A stretch of DNA of 64,000 bases, from positions 248,001 to 312,000 of the forward strand of contig NZ_KI421432.1 of assembly GCF_000472545.1 (NCBI RefSeq), in the 5' to 3' direction. Within the stretch, counting starts at the first letter, position 1, and the number at the start of each line of letters is the position of its first letter. Shown here piece after piece: positions 54,929 to 64,000 of this stretch. Under the pieces are notes generated by a model that saw only the letters and a list, made by a program, of their open reading frames with translations, was not told where the DNA came from and ran no database searches. The position numbers and the translations under genes are program-made. Source of the DNA: Burkholderia sp. WSM2232 (GTDB lineage: Bacteria; Pseudomonadota; Gammaproteobacteria; Burkholderiales; Burkholderiaceae).

Positions 54929-56485
54929 ATGTTGAGCAATCTGAAGATCGGCGTTCGCCTCGCCATTGGTTTTGGTATTTCGATGGCATTGATGTGTGCG
55001 CTCGGGGCGTTCGCTCTGTGGCAGATCAATCGGGTCGACAGCAGCGCCCGTGACATCGCCGACAACTGGCTGCCGAGCGTGCAGACGCTCGGCGACGTCC
55101 GCGGTGCGGCCAACGCCGTGCGCCGAGCATCTTTGCGGATCATGCTCGATCCGTCGAATGAGAGCCGCAAGGCGCAGATGAAGCAACACGGCGCCGCGGC
55201 GGATGATCTGACACGCTTGATCGACGCTTATGCAAAGCTCGTTTCGTCGGATCGCGAGGCGCAAATGCTGCAGGACATCCGCACGCGGCTCGCAACATAC
55301 CGCGCGTCCGACGAGCGCATGATGAAAGCGGCCGTTGAAGGCCGGGCCGACGATCCCGAGGAACGAGCCTTCGCGGCAGGGCCATCTTCCGTCCAGTTCC
55401 TCGACCTGATGAAAGCCATCGAGGCCAACGTCGTTCTCAATCGCGAAGGCTCCGAAGCGGCGAAGGCCACGGCTGCGGCGAGCAGCGAGTCGGCGCGGTG
55501 GGGAACGGGGCTTCTGATTGCCGCCTCGTTGTTTGCCGCGGTTGCCGTAGCCATGCTGATTACCCGTTCGATTACCCGTCCAATCGAACGTGCAGTCGCG
55601 CTGGCAGAGACGGTGGCCAAAGGCGACCTCACGTCGTCGATCGAAGTGGAAGGCCGCGACGAAGCCGCCAATCTGCTGCGTGCATTGGGCGAGATGAACG
55701 GACGCCTGGCTAGCCTCGTCTATGAAGTCCGCACGAGCAGCGAGAACATCGCAACCTCCGCATCGGAAATCGCGGCCGGCAACATCGACCTGAGCCAGCG
55801 CACCGAGCAGCAGGCGGCTTCTCTCGAAGAAACCGCCGCCAGCATGGAAGAACTGACCTCAACCGTACGCCAGAGCGCGGAGAATGCGCTCCAGGGCAAC
55901 ACGCTTGCGCAACAGGCATCGAATGTTGCAGAGCAAGGCGGTGCGGTGGTTGCTCGCGTGGTCGATACGATGAGTGACATATCGAACAGCGCGGGCCGGG
56001 TTGCAGACATCATTTCGGTGATCGAAGGAATTGCTTTCCAGACCAATATCCTGGCGTTGAACGCGGCCGTCGAAGCAGCGCGCGCCGGCGAGGAAGGCCG
56101 TGGCTTTGCAGTCGTCGCAGGCGAAGTCCGCACACTGGCTCAGCGCAGCGCCAGTGCCGCCAAAGAGATCAAGGAACTGATCGGCGAGTCCGTCGACGGC
56201 ACACAGCGCGGATGCGCTCTCGTCACCGAAGCGGGCGATACGATTCGCGACGTGGTGTCGTCAGTCGGTCGCGTCACCGGCCTGATGCAGGAGATCAACG
56301 AGGCAACCGGCGAACAGCATCGCGGCATCGAACAGGTGAACATCGCGGTCGCGCAGATGGACCAGGTGACGCAGCAGAACGCGGCGCTCGTCGAGCAGGC
56401 TGCCGCCGCAGCCGAATCGCTGGCTGGTCAGGCAGGCAGGCTCAAGGAACTGGTGTCGGTGTTCAGGCTGCCGGCTGCCGCGTGA
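54929..56485 (+). CDS. Methyl-accepting chemotaxis protein (Tar-like 4HB)
   Basis: 518-residue chemoreceptor. TM1 about 11-32 ([20 protein letters not shown]), periplasmic four-helix bundle, TM2 about 190-212 ([20 protein letters not shown]), HAMP with [20 protein letters not shown], methylation helices with [20 protein letters not shown], and the hairpin [20 protein letters not shown]. Ends [11 protein letters not shown] without a CheR pentapeptide. Single gene, third receptor of the window. Confidence 0.95.
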   Translation: MLSNLKIGVRLAIGFGISMALMCALGAFALWQINRVDSSARDIADNWLPSVQTLGDVRGAANAVRRASLRIMLDPSNESRKAQMKQHGAAADDLTRLIDAYAKLVSSDREAQMLQDIRTRLATYRASDERMMKAAVEGRADDPEERAFAAGPSSVQFLDLMKAIEANVVLNREGSEAAKATAAASSESARWGTGLLIAASLFAAVAVAMLITRSITRPIERAVALAETVAKGDLTSSIEVEGRDEAANLLRALGEMNGRLASLVYEVRTSSENIATSASEIAAGNIDLSQRTEQQAASLEETAASMEELTSTVRQSAENALQGNTLAQQASNVAEQGGAVVARVVDTMSDISNSAGRVADIISVIEGIAFQTNILALNAAVEAARAGEEGRGFAVVAGEVRTLAQRSASAAKEIKELIGESVDGTQRGCALVTEAGDTIRDVVSSVGRVTGLMQEINEATGEQHRGIEQVNIAVAQMDQVTQQNAALVEQAAAAAESLAGQAGRLKELVSVFRLPAAA

Positions 56486-56685
56486 ACATCCGATGTCCCG
56501 GCGTCCGGATCTTGACGGACGCCGGGAGTTCAGGCGCGATCGTACGATAGCCGTAGTGCATGCGTGAAAGCCGGCGGCGCCGTTTTGTCCGGGTGCCAGG
56601 CGCAAACGTTCGGTGAATATGCCGCATTAAAGCATCGTCGATTTCATGAATACCCTGAACGCGGGCGCGGAGCCCCCTGCCACTC

Positions 56686-58113
56686 TCACCCGCCCGTAAC
56701 GCCCAGCACCGCCTTCGGCTCGAGATAGGCTTCGAGCCCATAGGTACCATACTCTCGTCCTATACCCGACTGCTTGAAGCCGCCGAACGGGGCGGCAGGT
56801 TCGTGCGCGAGTGTGTTGACGAGCACGCGCCCCGCCTCGATGCGCGAAGCAATCAGGCGAGCCCGTTGCGCATTCGTCGAAACTACATACGCCTGCAGGC
56901 CGTACACGGTGTCGTTCGCAATCGCGACGGCTTCCTCGTCGTCTTGATAGGCGATGATCGACAGCACCGGCCCGAAAATCTCCTCGCGAGCGATGGTCAT
57001 GTCGTTGCGAACGTCGCTGAACACGGTCGGACGAACGAACCAACCCGCCTCGACGCCCTGCGGCCGCCCTTCGCCGCCCGCAATTAGCCGTGCACCCTCG
57101 TCGATGCCGACGCGAATGTACCGTTGCACTCGCTGCCACTGTTTCGCGCTGACCATCGGACCCACGGTCGTCGCGGGATCGCGCGGATCGCCGGCGCGCA
57201 CGTCGGCAAGATGCCTCGCCATGCTTGCTTCAAACGCGGCGAGCAGCGCGCGGGGCACCAGGATGCGCGTGCCCGCAACGCACGCCTGACCGCTATTCAT
57301 AAAGCCCGCGGCAAGTGCCAGTTTCGCGGCTTCGTCGAGGTCCGCGTCGTCGAGTACGACAAGGGGCGATTTGCCGCCCAGTTCCAGCGTCACGCGCTTG
57401 AGCGTGTCGGCGCCCGTGCGCAAGATCGTCTTGCCCACCGCCGTCGATCCCGTGAACGACAGCTTTGCCACATCGGGATGCGCACTGATGCGCGCGCCCA
57501 CTCTCTCGCCCTTGCCCGTCACGATGTTGAATACGCCGCGGGGCAGACCGGCTTCGTGCAGCGCCTCAGTGACAACGCGCGTCTGCATCGCGCTCATCTC
57601 GCTCGGCTTGATGACGGCAGTGCCGCCGGCCGACAGCGCCGCCGCGAGCTTGCCACAGATGAAGCCCGCATCGTTGTTCCAGGGCGTGATGAGGCCGGCC
57701 ACGCCAAGCGGCTGCATGGTCACTTCGGCACTGCCCTCGCGGCGAGTGAACGGGTAGTGTTCGAGCATGCGCGCCGCTTCGAGCAGCACGCCGGCGGCAT
57801 GCCGCGCCATCCAGCGGGCGCGCGACACCGGCGCACCGTATTCGTCGACAATTGCGTCGAACAATGCATCTTCGCGCGCCGCGAGCGCGGCGTGCATGCG
57901 CTCGAGCATCTCTATCCTCTCGCCTCGACCGGTTCGCGAGAAGTTCGCGAACGCGCGCTTTGCCGCTGCGATTGCGTTGTCCGCATCGGCTTCGTCCGCG
58001 AGCCGCACGCGGCCGATCACGCGCTCCGTCGCCGGATTGAAAAGGTCGAACGCTTCGTCGCCGTGCGGCGTGACGAACGCGCCGTCGATATAAACCGTGT
58101 CGATGTACTGCAT
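56686..58113 (-). CDS. NAD(P)-dependent aldehyde dehydrogenase
   Basis: 475-residue aldehyde dehydrogenase from ATG 58113 (GGAG seven bases upstream); an ATG eight codons earlier at 58137 is in frame. Landmarks: DTVYIDGAFVTPHGDEAFDL, proton-relay PLGVAGLITPWNNDAG, cofactor loop LSFTGSTAVGKTI, catalytic Glu in LELGGKSPL, catalytic Cys in GFMNSGQACVAGTR, and FGGFKQSGIGREYGTYGLEA near the end. Divergent from a LysR gene that likely controls it. The substrate may be an aromatic or aliphatic aldehyde. Confidence 0.93.
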   Translation of the reverse strand: MQYIDTVYIDGAFVTPHGDEAFDLFNPATERVIGRVRLADEADADNAIAAAKRAFANFSRTGRGERIEMLERMHAALAAREDALFDAIVDEYGAPVSRARWMARHAAGVLLEAARMLEHYPFTRREGSAEVTMQPLGVAGLITPWNNDAGFICGKLAAALSAGGTAVIKPSEMSAMQTRVVTEALHEAGLPRGVFNIVTGKGERVGARISAHPDVAKLSFTGSTAVGKTILRTGADTLKRVTLELGGKSPLVVLDDADLDEAAKLALAAGFMNSGQACVAGTRILVPRALLAAFEASMARHLADVRAGDPRDPATTVGPMVSAKQWQRVQRYIRVGIDEGARLIAGGEGRPQGVEAGWFVRPTVFSDVRNDMTIAREEIFGPVLSIIAYQDDEEAVAIANDTVYGLQAYVVSTNAQRARLIASRIEAGRVLVNTLAHEPAAPFGGFKQSGIGREYGTYGLEAYLEPKAVLGVTGG

Positions 58114-58213
58114 GTCCGCTCCAGGTTGCGTGCTCATGTCGCTGAAGATAGGGCAAATGCATTGTGCCGACTAGCCATACAATCGGGGATGAGTTATTGA
58201 ACGATTCCGGATA

Positions 58214-59170
58214 ATGGCCAACTCACAGACATCGGGCCTCCTCGAACTGGAGGCCGTGGTCGCGGTGGCACGGCACCGCAGTTTTCGCGCCGCCGCGCAG
58301 GAAATGGGCGTGTCCACTTCCGCGCTCAGTCACGCGGTCGCGACCCTTGAAGCGCGCATCGGCGTACGGCTTTTCAATCGCACCACGCGCAGCGTGTCGC
58401 TTTCCGAAGCGGGCGTGGCGTTCGTCGCGGAGGTGGCGCCAGCGCTCTCCACGATCCACTCGTCGCTGGACGCGGCGCGTCACTTCGGCGACACGCCATC
58501 GGGCACATTGCGCATCAACACATCGGCCGGTGCGGCGAATCAGGTGATGCCGGTGTTCATCGAATACGTGCGGCGTTATCCCGACATGAAGCTGGATATC
58601 GTCACGGAAGGGCGGCTGGTGGATATCGTCGTCGCCGGTTCCGATGCGGGCATTCGCCTCGCCCAAACCGTGCCGAAGGACATGGTCGCGGTGCCGTTCG
58701 GCGACCGTCAGCGCTTTGCTGTCGTCGGAAGTCCCGCGTACTTTGCACAACATGCACCGCCCGCAAAGCCGGCGGACCTCAAACATCATCAGTGCATTCG
58801 CAGCCGCATGCCGAGTGGCTCGATCGATCATTGGGAATTCGAAAAGCGTGACCGGACGCTGCGCATCAGCGTAGAGGGCGCGCTCACGCTGGACTTACCC
58901 GCACTTATGCTCGCGGCCGCGCGCGCGGGCCTGGGGCTTGCCTATTTGACAGAGTGGAATGTGCGCGCGGATCTCGAAGCCGGCTCGCTCGTGCGCGTGC
59001 TGGAAGACTGGACGCCGCCGCTCGACGGCCTGTGCCTGTACTTTCCGGGCAGCCGTCATGTGCCCGCCGGTCTGCGGGCGCTGATCGAACTGATTCGTGA
59101 GCGGGCTGACGCACTGCGTGACTCGGGCGGCGCCGGCGGCACGCGCAGCACCCGCGGGCGCAAGCGTTAA
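58214..59170 (+). CDS. LysR-family transcription regulator
   Basis: 318-residue LysR protein. HTH: FRAAAQEMGVSTSALSHAVA and LFNRTTRSVSLSEAG; sensor domain from about residue 95 (GTLRINTSAGAANQVMPVFI, LDIVTEGRLVDIVVAGSDAG). Arg/Gly-rich tail (SGGAGGTRSTRGRKR). The ATG at 58214 is 100 bases from the divergent aldehyde dehydrogenase start. It may also act on the Rieske operon that converges on it. Confidence 0.93.
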   Translation: MANSQTSGLLELEAVVAVARHRSFRAAAQEMGVSTSALSHAVATLEARIGVRLFNRTTRSVSLSEAGVAFVAEVAPALSTIHSSLDAARHFGDTPSGTLRINTSAGAANQVMPVFIEYVRRYPDMKLDIVTEGRLVDIVVAGSDAGIRLAQTVPKDMVAVPFGDRQRFAVVGSPAYFAQHAPPAKPADLKHHQCIRSRMPSGSIDHWEFEKRDRTLRISVEGALTLDLPALMLAAARAGLGLAYLTEWNVRADLEAGSLVRVLEDWTPPLDGLCLYFPGSRHVPAGLRALIELIRERADALRDSGGAGGTRSTRGRKR

Positions 59171-59260
59171 GCACGCGGGCGCCGTTCAATGAGCGTCACC
59201 GAGCCGCGCGCACTTGTACGTTTGCGCTGGTACCAAACCCCATTCGTCGAATAGCCCAAC

Positions 59261-60226
59261 TCAAATGTCCAGCACCAACCGCCCGCTCTTGCAGCGCGAC
59301 ACGCACGGCATGATGCAATCATTGCGCGCCTTGTCCGCCGCGCTCAAAAAATCATCGCGATGATCAGGCGTGCCGTCCAGCACTGCGGTGCGACAAGCAC
59401 CGCATATTCCGGCTTCACACGACGTCCCGATCGGCACGCCGTGTTCGAACAGCACGTCGGTAATGGACTTCTCGGGCGGCACAGTGAGCACACGTTGCGA
59501 GCGCGCCAGTTGGATTTCGAAGGATCGTTCTCCCGCCACGTCGCTCGCTGCGGCCGAGAAACGCTCGCAGTGTATCTGCTGCTCCGGAAGATGGTCGCAC
59601 GCGATAGCATCGGCGGCATCCATGAACGGAGCCGGGCCACAAAAATAGAGGTGCTCCTGCGCACTCATGCGTCGCACGATTTGCGCAAGGGTTTCGCGGG
59701 TCAGCTCCGGCGTCAGACCAACGTGCAATGTTGAGACATCCGCCAGGTGGTCCTGCAACGTGCGCGCATAGGCGGCATCGTCCAGAGAGCGAACAAAATA
59801 GTGAAAGTCGAGCGCACGGCCAGCACGCTTCAAGGTACGCGCCATCGCCAGCAAGGGCGTGATACCTATGCCCGCAGCGAGCAATACGGCGCCGCTGCCG
59901 TCCGGTGCCAGGGGAAAGTAGTTCTCGGGCCTGCCAACGGACACAATGTCGCCAATCTGAATCTCGTCGTGTACGAAAACGGAACCGCCGCGCGAGGCCG
60001 GCTCCCGTTTCACGGCAATTTCATAGAACGCGCGCTCCGACGGATCGCTGCATAGCGAGTACTTGCGCACAAGTCCGCCGCGCAGATGCAGATCGATATG
60101 CGCCCCCGCTTCGAACGCGGGCAACTCGGCATTCGCCTCGCCGCTCGCAAGCCGCAAAGACACCACATCGCAGGCCACACGCTCTCGTACAATTACGCGC
60201 GCAGCAATCAGACTGTCTTTCATCAT
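59261..60226 (-). CDS. PDR/VanB-type ferredoxin reductase of a Rieske oxygenase
   Basis: 321-residue class IA reductase passing electrons from NADH through FMN to a plant-type [2Fe-2S] cluster. The flavin domain has HIDLHLRGGLVRKYSLCSDP (RxYS), the nucleotide domain has AVLLAAGIGITPLLAMARTL and LYFCGPAPFMD, and the C-terminal ferredoxin has C-x4-C-x2-C in SCEAGICGACRTAVLDG plus a later Cys. ATG 60226 (gaagg upstream) fits the family; a start at 60274 would overlap the preceding gene. Last gene of Rieske oxygenase-transporter-reductase operon and its obvious electron donor. Confidence 0.93.
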   Translation of the reverse strand: MMKDSLIAARVIVRERVACDVVSLRLASGEANAELPAFEAGAHIDLHLRGGLVRKYSLCSDPSERAFYEIAVKREPASRGGSVFVHDEIQIGDIVSVGRPENYFPLAPDGSGAVLLAAGIGITPLLAMARTLKRAGRALDFHYFVRSLDDAAYARTLQDHLADVSTLHVGLTPELTRETLAQIVRRMSAQEHLYFCGPAPFMDAADAIACDHLPEQQIHCERFSAAASDVAGERSFEIQLARSQRVLTVPPEKSITDVLFEHGVPIGTSCEAGICGACRTAVLDGTPDHRDDFLSAADKARNDCIMPCVSRCKSGRLVLDI

Positions 60227-60246
60227 CGGGCCTTCGATCAGGACGG

Positions 60247-61647
60247 TTATAGCAGGCCGAGCAGCCGCCACCACAATGCGTTCACGGGCAAGACGAATGC
60301 AAGCCCGAGGAGCGCAGTCACGATGCAGTACTTGAGGGCCGCGGTTTTATCGAGCCGCGCCAGTTCGTTGCCGAAAACAACCGGCGGCGACTGATACGGC
60401 ATGAACGTGGTCGCATATCCCATCACCTGCATCAGCAAACCGGCCTTCAGATGCGCGCTTTGCCCCAGCACGCGCGAAACGATCGGCACGAAAAGCGCGG
60501 GCTCCGCGTTGGAGGTCACCGCGAAGCACAACACAATGGAGAGAGCCGTCAGCGCGAGATACGCAAAGAAAGGGCTATGGCGCAGCGATTCGAGCGCGAG
60601 CGCATCCGGAATACGTATCTCGAGATGATTGACGAGCGCGGTCAGGCCGATAATGGCGGCAATGAACCACAGCAGATCCATCTTCAGTGTCGCGGTGAAC
60701 CGCGTAAGCTGCTCCGGTCGCGAGGTTAGGAAATACGCAAGCGTGAAGCCAAGGCCCACCCAACCCGGAGCAATATGGTGAAGGGAGTCGGTAAACCAGA
60801 ATGCGAGCGTGATCGTAAGGAGTGCCACGGTGTGCAACTCGCGTTTGCTCACGGCCACACGCTCTTTCGACACACTGACTGCGTGCACCGTGTCCGCAAA
60901 GAGCCAGTAGGACGCGAATATTAGAACCGCGCCGCGCACCACGACGCCAGCGGGGAAGAAATAAAGCAGGTATTCAGAGAAGCGCAGATGAATGCCATGC
61001 GACTGCTCCAGAATGCCCGCCAGAATCACGTTAGGCAGGTTCGCCGGCAGCACGGCCGCTGCAAGCTCGTACGAGCCGACAATGACCAGCAGCAGGATTC
61101 CGCGCCGCCCATTCGCAGACTCGCCCAGATTGACGACGTCGCAATAGCCGATGGCAATCGGGATCAGGATGGCCACGCGCCCAAACGTGGACGGCATGAC
61201 GAGCGACAACAGAAAGCTCAACACTGCGAAAGCCAGCAGTGCCCGCAGATAGGAGCCGCCGATGCTGCGCGCGAGCGCCATACCGATGCGTTCGCTCAAA
61301 CCACTCTCCTTGAGCGCAAAGCCGATAGCCGAGCCGCTGAACACGAGCCAGAATGCGCTCGACGCGAAGCCCGAGAAAATCTCCGCAGCAGGCACGGACG
61401 TGAGCGTCGCGGCAAGCAGGAAGAACAGCAACGACACTAGCAGCCCGGCCACGGCGCCCGTCGCCCACAGCACGATGCAAGCGAAGACGATCGCGACGAT
61501 CCGCGCATCCTCCGCCCTCATCATGCCGCGCCAGGCGAGCAGCGAGATAATGGCCAGTCCTGTTGCCAGCAAGGCCGGCGTGATCCTGGAGCTCGTGTTC
61601 AACGGTCTTGCCTCGACTGATGACTGTTGGCGTGCGGGCCGGTTCAA
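60247..61647 (-). CDS. DASS-family (SLC13/CitT-like) anion transporter
   Basis: 466-residue inner-membrane carrier with about 12 hydrophobic segments, cation-coupled uptake of di- or tricarboxylates or other acids. Family features: SAFWLVFSGSAIGFALKESG in the first half, SLVMPSTFGRVAILIPIAIG (a variant of the SNT/substrate loop) and SIVLCFAVTSNAEPALFVPI in the second half (SNA loop). The TTG start overlaps the Rieske gene's TGA stop (TTGA at 61647-61644). Lying between the oxygenase and its reductase, it most likely imports the substrate. Confidence 0.88.
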   Translation of the reverse strand: MNRPARQQSSVEARPLNTSSRITPALLATGLAIISLLAWRGMMRAEDARIVAIVFACIVLWATGAVAGLLVSLLFFLLAATLTSVPAAEIFSGFASSAFWLVFSGSAIGFALKESGLSERIGMALARSIGGSYLRALLAFAVLSFLLSLVMPSTFGRVAILIPIAIGYCDVVNLGESANGRRGILLLVIVGSYELAAAVLPANLPNVILAGILEQSHGIHLRFSEYLLYFFPAGVVVRGAVLIFASYWLFADTVHAVSVSKERVAVSKRELHTVALLTITLAFWFTDSLHHIAPGWVGLGFTLAYFLTSRPEQLTRFTATLKMDLLWFIAAIIGLTALVNHLEIRIPDALALESLRHSPFFAYLALTALSIVLCFAVTSNAEPALFVPIVSRVLGQSAHLKAGLLMQVMGYATTFMPYQSPPVVFGNELARLDKTAALKYCIVTALLGLAFVLPVNALWWRLLGLL

Positions 61648-62870
61648 CCGCGCATTACCGGAGAATTCGCCGGAATTTCGTATTCGATGTGCGAGTCGTT
61701 AAAAATCTCGGTGAAGTCGCGGCTTTGGCGGAAGGTGGGGTCGGGCGCGCAGCTCATCGGCAGATAGCCGCCCATCCACTCGCGCAGATCGGTGATCGCG
61801 GGTGCATCGCCGTACATGTTCGCCATCGGACGTCCGCCTGCCTGCACCGTGGCGATCTGTTCCTGCAGCATTTGCCGGAACATGACGATGCCGCGGTCCG
61901 ATGCGCCCAGGTTCTCACGCGAGCGGTCGAGAATCGCGCCTTGCGTTTCGACTGCCATCGCGTCCTGACTCATGAACGTGTCCATCAGATAGCGGCCACC
62001 CTCGTCCGTGCGGGCAGGCTGCCGCACGATCTTCGGCGGCTCGCCGGTCTGCACGCTGGAACCGTCCGCACCCGGCGTGAACGAGACCCAGACAACGCGC
62101 GTGGTCGTATCGTCGACCGGTACGCGCCAATGCATTTCGGTCATGATGCGCAGCATGTTCGGGAACACCATCAGATTGCCCCAGCCGCGGCCGGCGCTTT
62201 CATATTCCCAGCTCTTCACGATGCCCCAGTCGAAACGCTGAAAGCCGAAACGCTTGAACGGTTTGCCGAAACCCGACTTGTCGCTCATGCCGAGGTGCTC
62301 GAAATATTTGGAGTGCGTGTAGAAAGTATGCGTGACGTCCACCGCATTTTCCTGCACCTGAAACCAGTTGCACGCCAGGTCTTCCTGCACTTCGAAATGA
62401 CGTACGCCGTCGTTCCTGACGAGAATGTCCCAATTGGGAAACGCGGGTTTGTGCTCCGCGGGACCCATATAGGCGAAAATCAGGCCGCCGCACTCGTGCG
62501 TGGCATAGCTCTCGATCATCTTCTTGCACACGCGGCTTGCCTTCGCGGATTCAAACGGCCGCTCTATGCACTCGCCCGCCGCGTTATAAAGCCAGCCGTG
62601 ATAGGCGCAGCGAATGTTTTCCCCTTCCACGAAGCCATACAGAAGCGATGCGCCGCGATGGGGACAACGCTCCTGTACGAGCAGCACTTCGCCGCCACTG
62701 GTGCGCGCGAGCACGAGGTCCTCGCCCAGAATCCGCACGCGTCTGGTTTGCCCCGCTTCGCTCAACTCCGACGAGTAGCCGACTGGATGCCAGTAGCGGC
62801 GCAACAGGTCGCCGCAGGGCGTATTCGGCCCGACGCGAGTGAGCAGCTCATTCGTTTCATGATCAAGCAT
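61644..62870 (-). CDS. Rieske aromatic oxygenase, alpha subunit (phthalate 4,5-dioxygenase-like)
   Basis: 408-residue ring-hydroxylating or O-demethylating oxygenase. Rieske ligands C69, H71, C88 and H91 (ERCPHRGASLLYGF and IRCAYHGWLYN), mononuclear iron site ENAVDVTHTFYTH (D-x2-H-x4-H with distant Asp). The N-terminus HETNELLTRVGPNTPCGDLL and RRYWHPVGYSSEL is typical of the phthalate 4,5-dioxygenase/vanillate demethylase-like group, which works with one IA reductase and no beta subunit. ATG 62870 with gagagg upstream; a start 15 codons earlier is less likely. First gene of the operon. The substrate is probably a carboxylated aromatic. Confidence 0.92.
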   Translation of the reverse strand: MLDHETNELLTRVGPNTPCGDLLRRYWHPVGYSSELSEAGQTRRVRILGEDLVLARTSGGEVLLVQERCPHRGASLLYGFVEGENIRCAYHGWLYNAAGECIERPFESAKASRVCKKMIESYATHECGGLIFAYMGPAEHKPAFPNWDILVRNDGVRHFEVQEDLACNWFQVQENAVDVTHTFYTHSKYFEHLGMSDKSGFGKPFKRFGFQRFDWGIVKSWEYESAGRGWGNLMVFPNMLRIMTEMHWRVPVDDTTTRVVWVSFTPGADGSSVQTGEPPKIVRQPARTDEGGRYLMDTFMSQDAMAVETQGAILDRSRENLGASDRGIVMFRQMLQEQIATVQAGGRPMANMYGDAPAITDLREWMGGYLPMSCAPDPTFRQSRDFTEIFNDSHIEYEIPANSPVMRG

Positions 62871-63157
62871 TGATACACCTCTCTCAGGTTTTAGCGGGCT
62901 CTTTTGTTTGCCCATGCAACGCCTGCTGTGTCAGCGAAAGTTCTATTCGTTCGACAACGACGTTTGTCTATTTTTCTAGACTAAATAAACTTGAAAGAAA
63001 ACGCAAGTGCCGAAAACACGGCATTTTTCTCTTTATGCGCGATAGGTCGATTAAACGCGCGATGCAAAACACCGCGTTCTGTATAATTAAAACGACAGGC
63101 ACCATGTGGGACTGTCCAGAGCAGTTCCGTCAGACGAGTCCGGAGGAGAGGCAAGCA
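62871..63157. promoter_or_regulatory. Divergent control region, Rieske operon / SLOG gene
   Basis: AT-rich stretch with tgtctatttttctagacta near 62965-62985 (short inverted arms gtcta/tagac) and a TATAAT at about 63080-63085 that may be the -10 of the SLOG gene. No regulator gene is adjacent. Confidence 0.4.
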
Positions 63158-63688
63158 ATGGCAATTATTGGCGTGATGGGCTCCGGTAGCAGCGAGTGGC
63201 CGGAACTGGCCACGCCCCTCGGCACATGGATCGCCGTGCACGGTTTCGATCTGCTCACGGGCGCCGGACGTGGCGTGATGCTTGCCACCGCGCGCGCGTT
63301 CGCCACCGCGCAGCCACGCACTGGCCGCTCCATTGGCATCGTGCCGAGCGAGACGCATCCGGTGTTCGGATTCATCCCTATCTCCGGTTACCCAAACCCT
63401 TTCATCGATCTGCCGATTCTCACGCCGCTGCCGCGCAAAGAGGCAGGCGCGCCAGACAGTGCGCTAAGCCGCAATTATGTGAATGTGCTGACGAGCGACG
63501 TCGTCATTGCGCTGCCTGGCAGCAAGGGCACGCTCGACGAAATTCGTCTCGCCACACGCTTTTCCAAGCCGCTCATGTGCATCGGCCCGAGCGCCTCGTT
63601 CGAGGGCGCGCCTGAGGGCACGCGCATTGTCTCGAGTCTCGCGGATGTCTACGCGTTTATCCGGGAGCAAACGTCAGGCACTGCATGA
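63158..63688 (+). CDS. SLOG-domain protein (LOG/MoCo-carrier-like)
   Basis: 176-residue Rossmann-like protein of the SLOG/LOG superfamily, which includes cytokinin phosphoribohydrolases, molybdenum cofactor carriers and nucleotide sensors. It begins MAIIGVMGSGSSEWPELATP, has LLTGAGRGVMLATARAFA, and the nucleotide loop ALPGSKGTLDEIRLATRF in place of the LOG PGGxGTxxE. ATG 63158 with ggaggag upstream. Substrate not predictable. Its end overlaps the 3' end of the convergent dihydroorotase gene by 15 bases. Confidence 0.8.
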   Translation: MAIIGVMGSGSSEWPELATPLGTWIAVHGFDLLTGAGRGVMLATARAFATAQPRTGRSIGIVPSETHPVFGFIPISGYPNPFIDLPILTPLPRKEAGAPDSALSRNYVNVLTSDVVIALPGSKGTLDEIRLATRFSKPLMCIGPSASFEGAPEGTRIVSSLADVYAFIREQTSGTA

Positions 63689-64000
63689 GGCCGGCGTCGC
63701 GATTTGCCAAGGCAAAGACGTGGACGCCATGAAAGGAACGAGTGATTCGCCGGGGCCATAATCGATGCGCGGCACAACCTGCTGAGCAGCGCGCCTCAGC
63801 GTTACTGTGCCGCAGTTCAAAGGTAGGCCGTAGAAGCGGCTTCCGTTTTCGCTGGCGAACGCTTCGAGATGCGCGAGCGCCCCCTCTTCGTCGAACACGG
63901 TGGCGTACGCCTCCAGTGCAACGGGCGCGCTGAAGATGCCCGCACATCCGCAAGCGGACTCCTTGAACCTCGCCGCGTGCGGCGCAGAGTCGGTTCCCAG
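63674..64000 (-). CDS. pyrC: Dihydroorotase, C-terminal part (partial)
   Basis: 3' end of a class II dihydroorotase, which closes carbamoyl aspartate to dihydroorotate in pyrimidine synthesis. The visible 108 residues start in LGTDSAPHAARFKESACGCA (catalytic Asp and the His of the third metal region) and continue with APVALEAYATVFDEEGALAH and GSRFYGLPLNCGTVTLRR, all landmarks of PyrC. The 5' part lies beyond the right edge. Convergent with the SLOG gene. Confidence 0.9.
   Translation of the reverse strand: MGTDSAPHAARFKESACGCAGIFSAPVALEAYATVFDEEGALAHLEAFASENGSRFYGLPLNCGTVTLRRAAQQVVPRIDYGPGESLVPFMASTSLPWQIATPASCSA

Noticed and set aside
1-64000. CRISPR arrays, tRNA or rRNA genes, prophage modules, toxin-antitoxin pairs
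   Set aside because: No regularly spaced repeats, no cloverleaf or rRNA-like stretches and no phage structural or toxin genes were seen on either strand.

Overview
The window looks like part of a secondary chromosome or megaplasmid of a Burkholderiaceae bacterium (Burkholderia, Paraburkholderia or Caballeronia). This is inferred from high GC, OmpC-type beta-proteobacterial porins, a short Burkholderia-style H-NS protein, many LysR/GntR/IclR/AraC-regulated catabolic units and methyl-accepting chemotaxis proteins of the Burkholderia type. No rRNA, tRNA, CRISPR array or intact insertion sequence was found.

Layout. 1-6.1 kb: the 5' part of a second-type 2-oxoglutarate dehydrogenase E1, a chemoreceptor, an FNR-type oxygen sensor and an EgtB-like sulfoxide synthase. 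6.1-9.0 kb: a visibly less GC-rich segment with an N-terminally truncated DMT transporter, a Rhizobium-type L-asparaginase and a GNAT acetyltransferase, probably acquired. 9.3-14.2 kb: LysR/MFS exporter pair, TetR regulator, H-NS-like protein and a broken LysR gene. 14.2-18.7 kb: enoyl-CoA hydratase-like/MFS/aldehyde dehydrogenase operon with divergent GntR. 19.2-23.2 kb: polar amino acid ABC importer with IclR regulator and a tiny coiled-coil protein. 23.4-29.1 kb: LysR-type regulator with two HTH domains facing a lactonase-like amidohydrolase, a 4,5-dihydroxyphthalate-decarboxylase-like protein, a DctA carrier and a porin. 30.0-39.1 kb: AraC regulator facing BKACE, MFS, two SDRs and a tannase/feruloyl esterase, then a second porin. 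39.3-44.9 kb: paralogous BamA and LptD outer-membrane assembly proteins, divergent, with an unknown 128-aa protein between them. 45.1-48.9 kb: three-subunit gluconate-2-dehydrogenase-type enzyme. 49-56.5 kb: two chemoreceptors, remnants of a Tn5-like transposase and an MFS gene, a bestrophin/DUF4239-like membrane protein and a phenol-hydroxylase-type flavoprotein. 56.7-62.9 kb: aldehyde dehydrogenase/LysR pair and a Rieske oxygenase/DASS transporter/reductase operon. The right end has a SLOG-domain protein and the 3' end of pyrC.

Together the genes describe a nutrient-scavenging region: chemoreceptors find, porins and carriers import, and oxygenases, dehydrogenases, hydrolases and decarboxylases degrade aromatic or other organic acids, each block under its own local regulator. 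The points most worth following up are the BamA/LptD paralog pair, the tandem-HTH LysR regulator, the uncharacterised BKACE-SDR-SDR-tannase pathway, and the operator-like palindromes beside the TetR/H-NS, GntR and ABC/IclR units.
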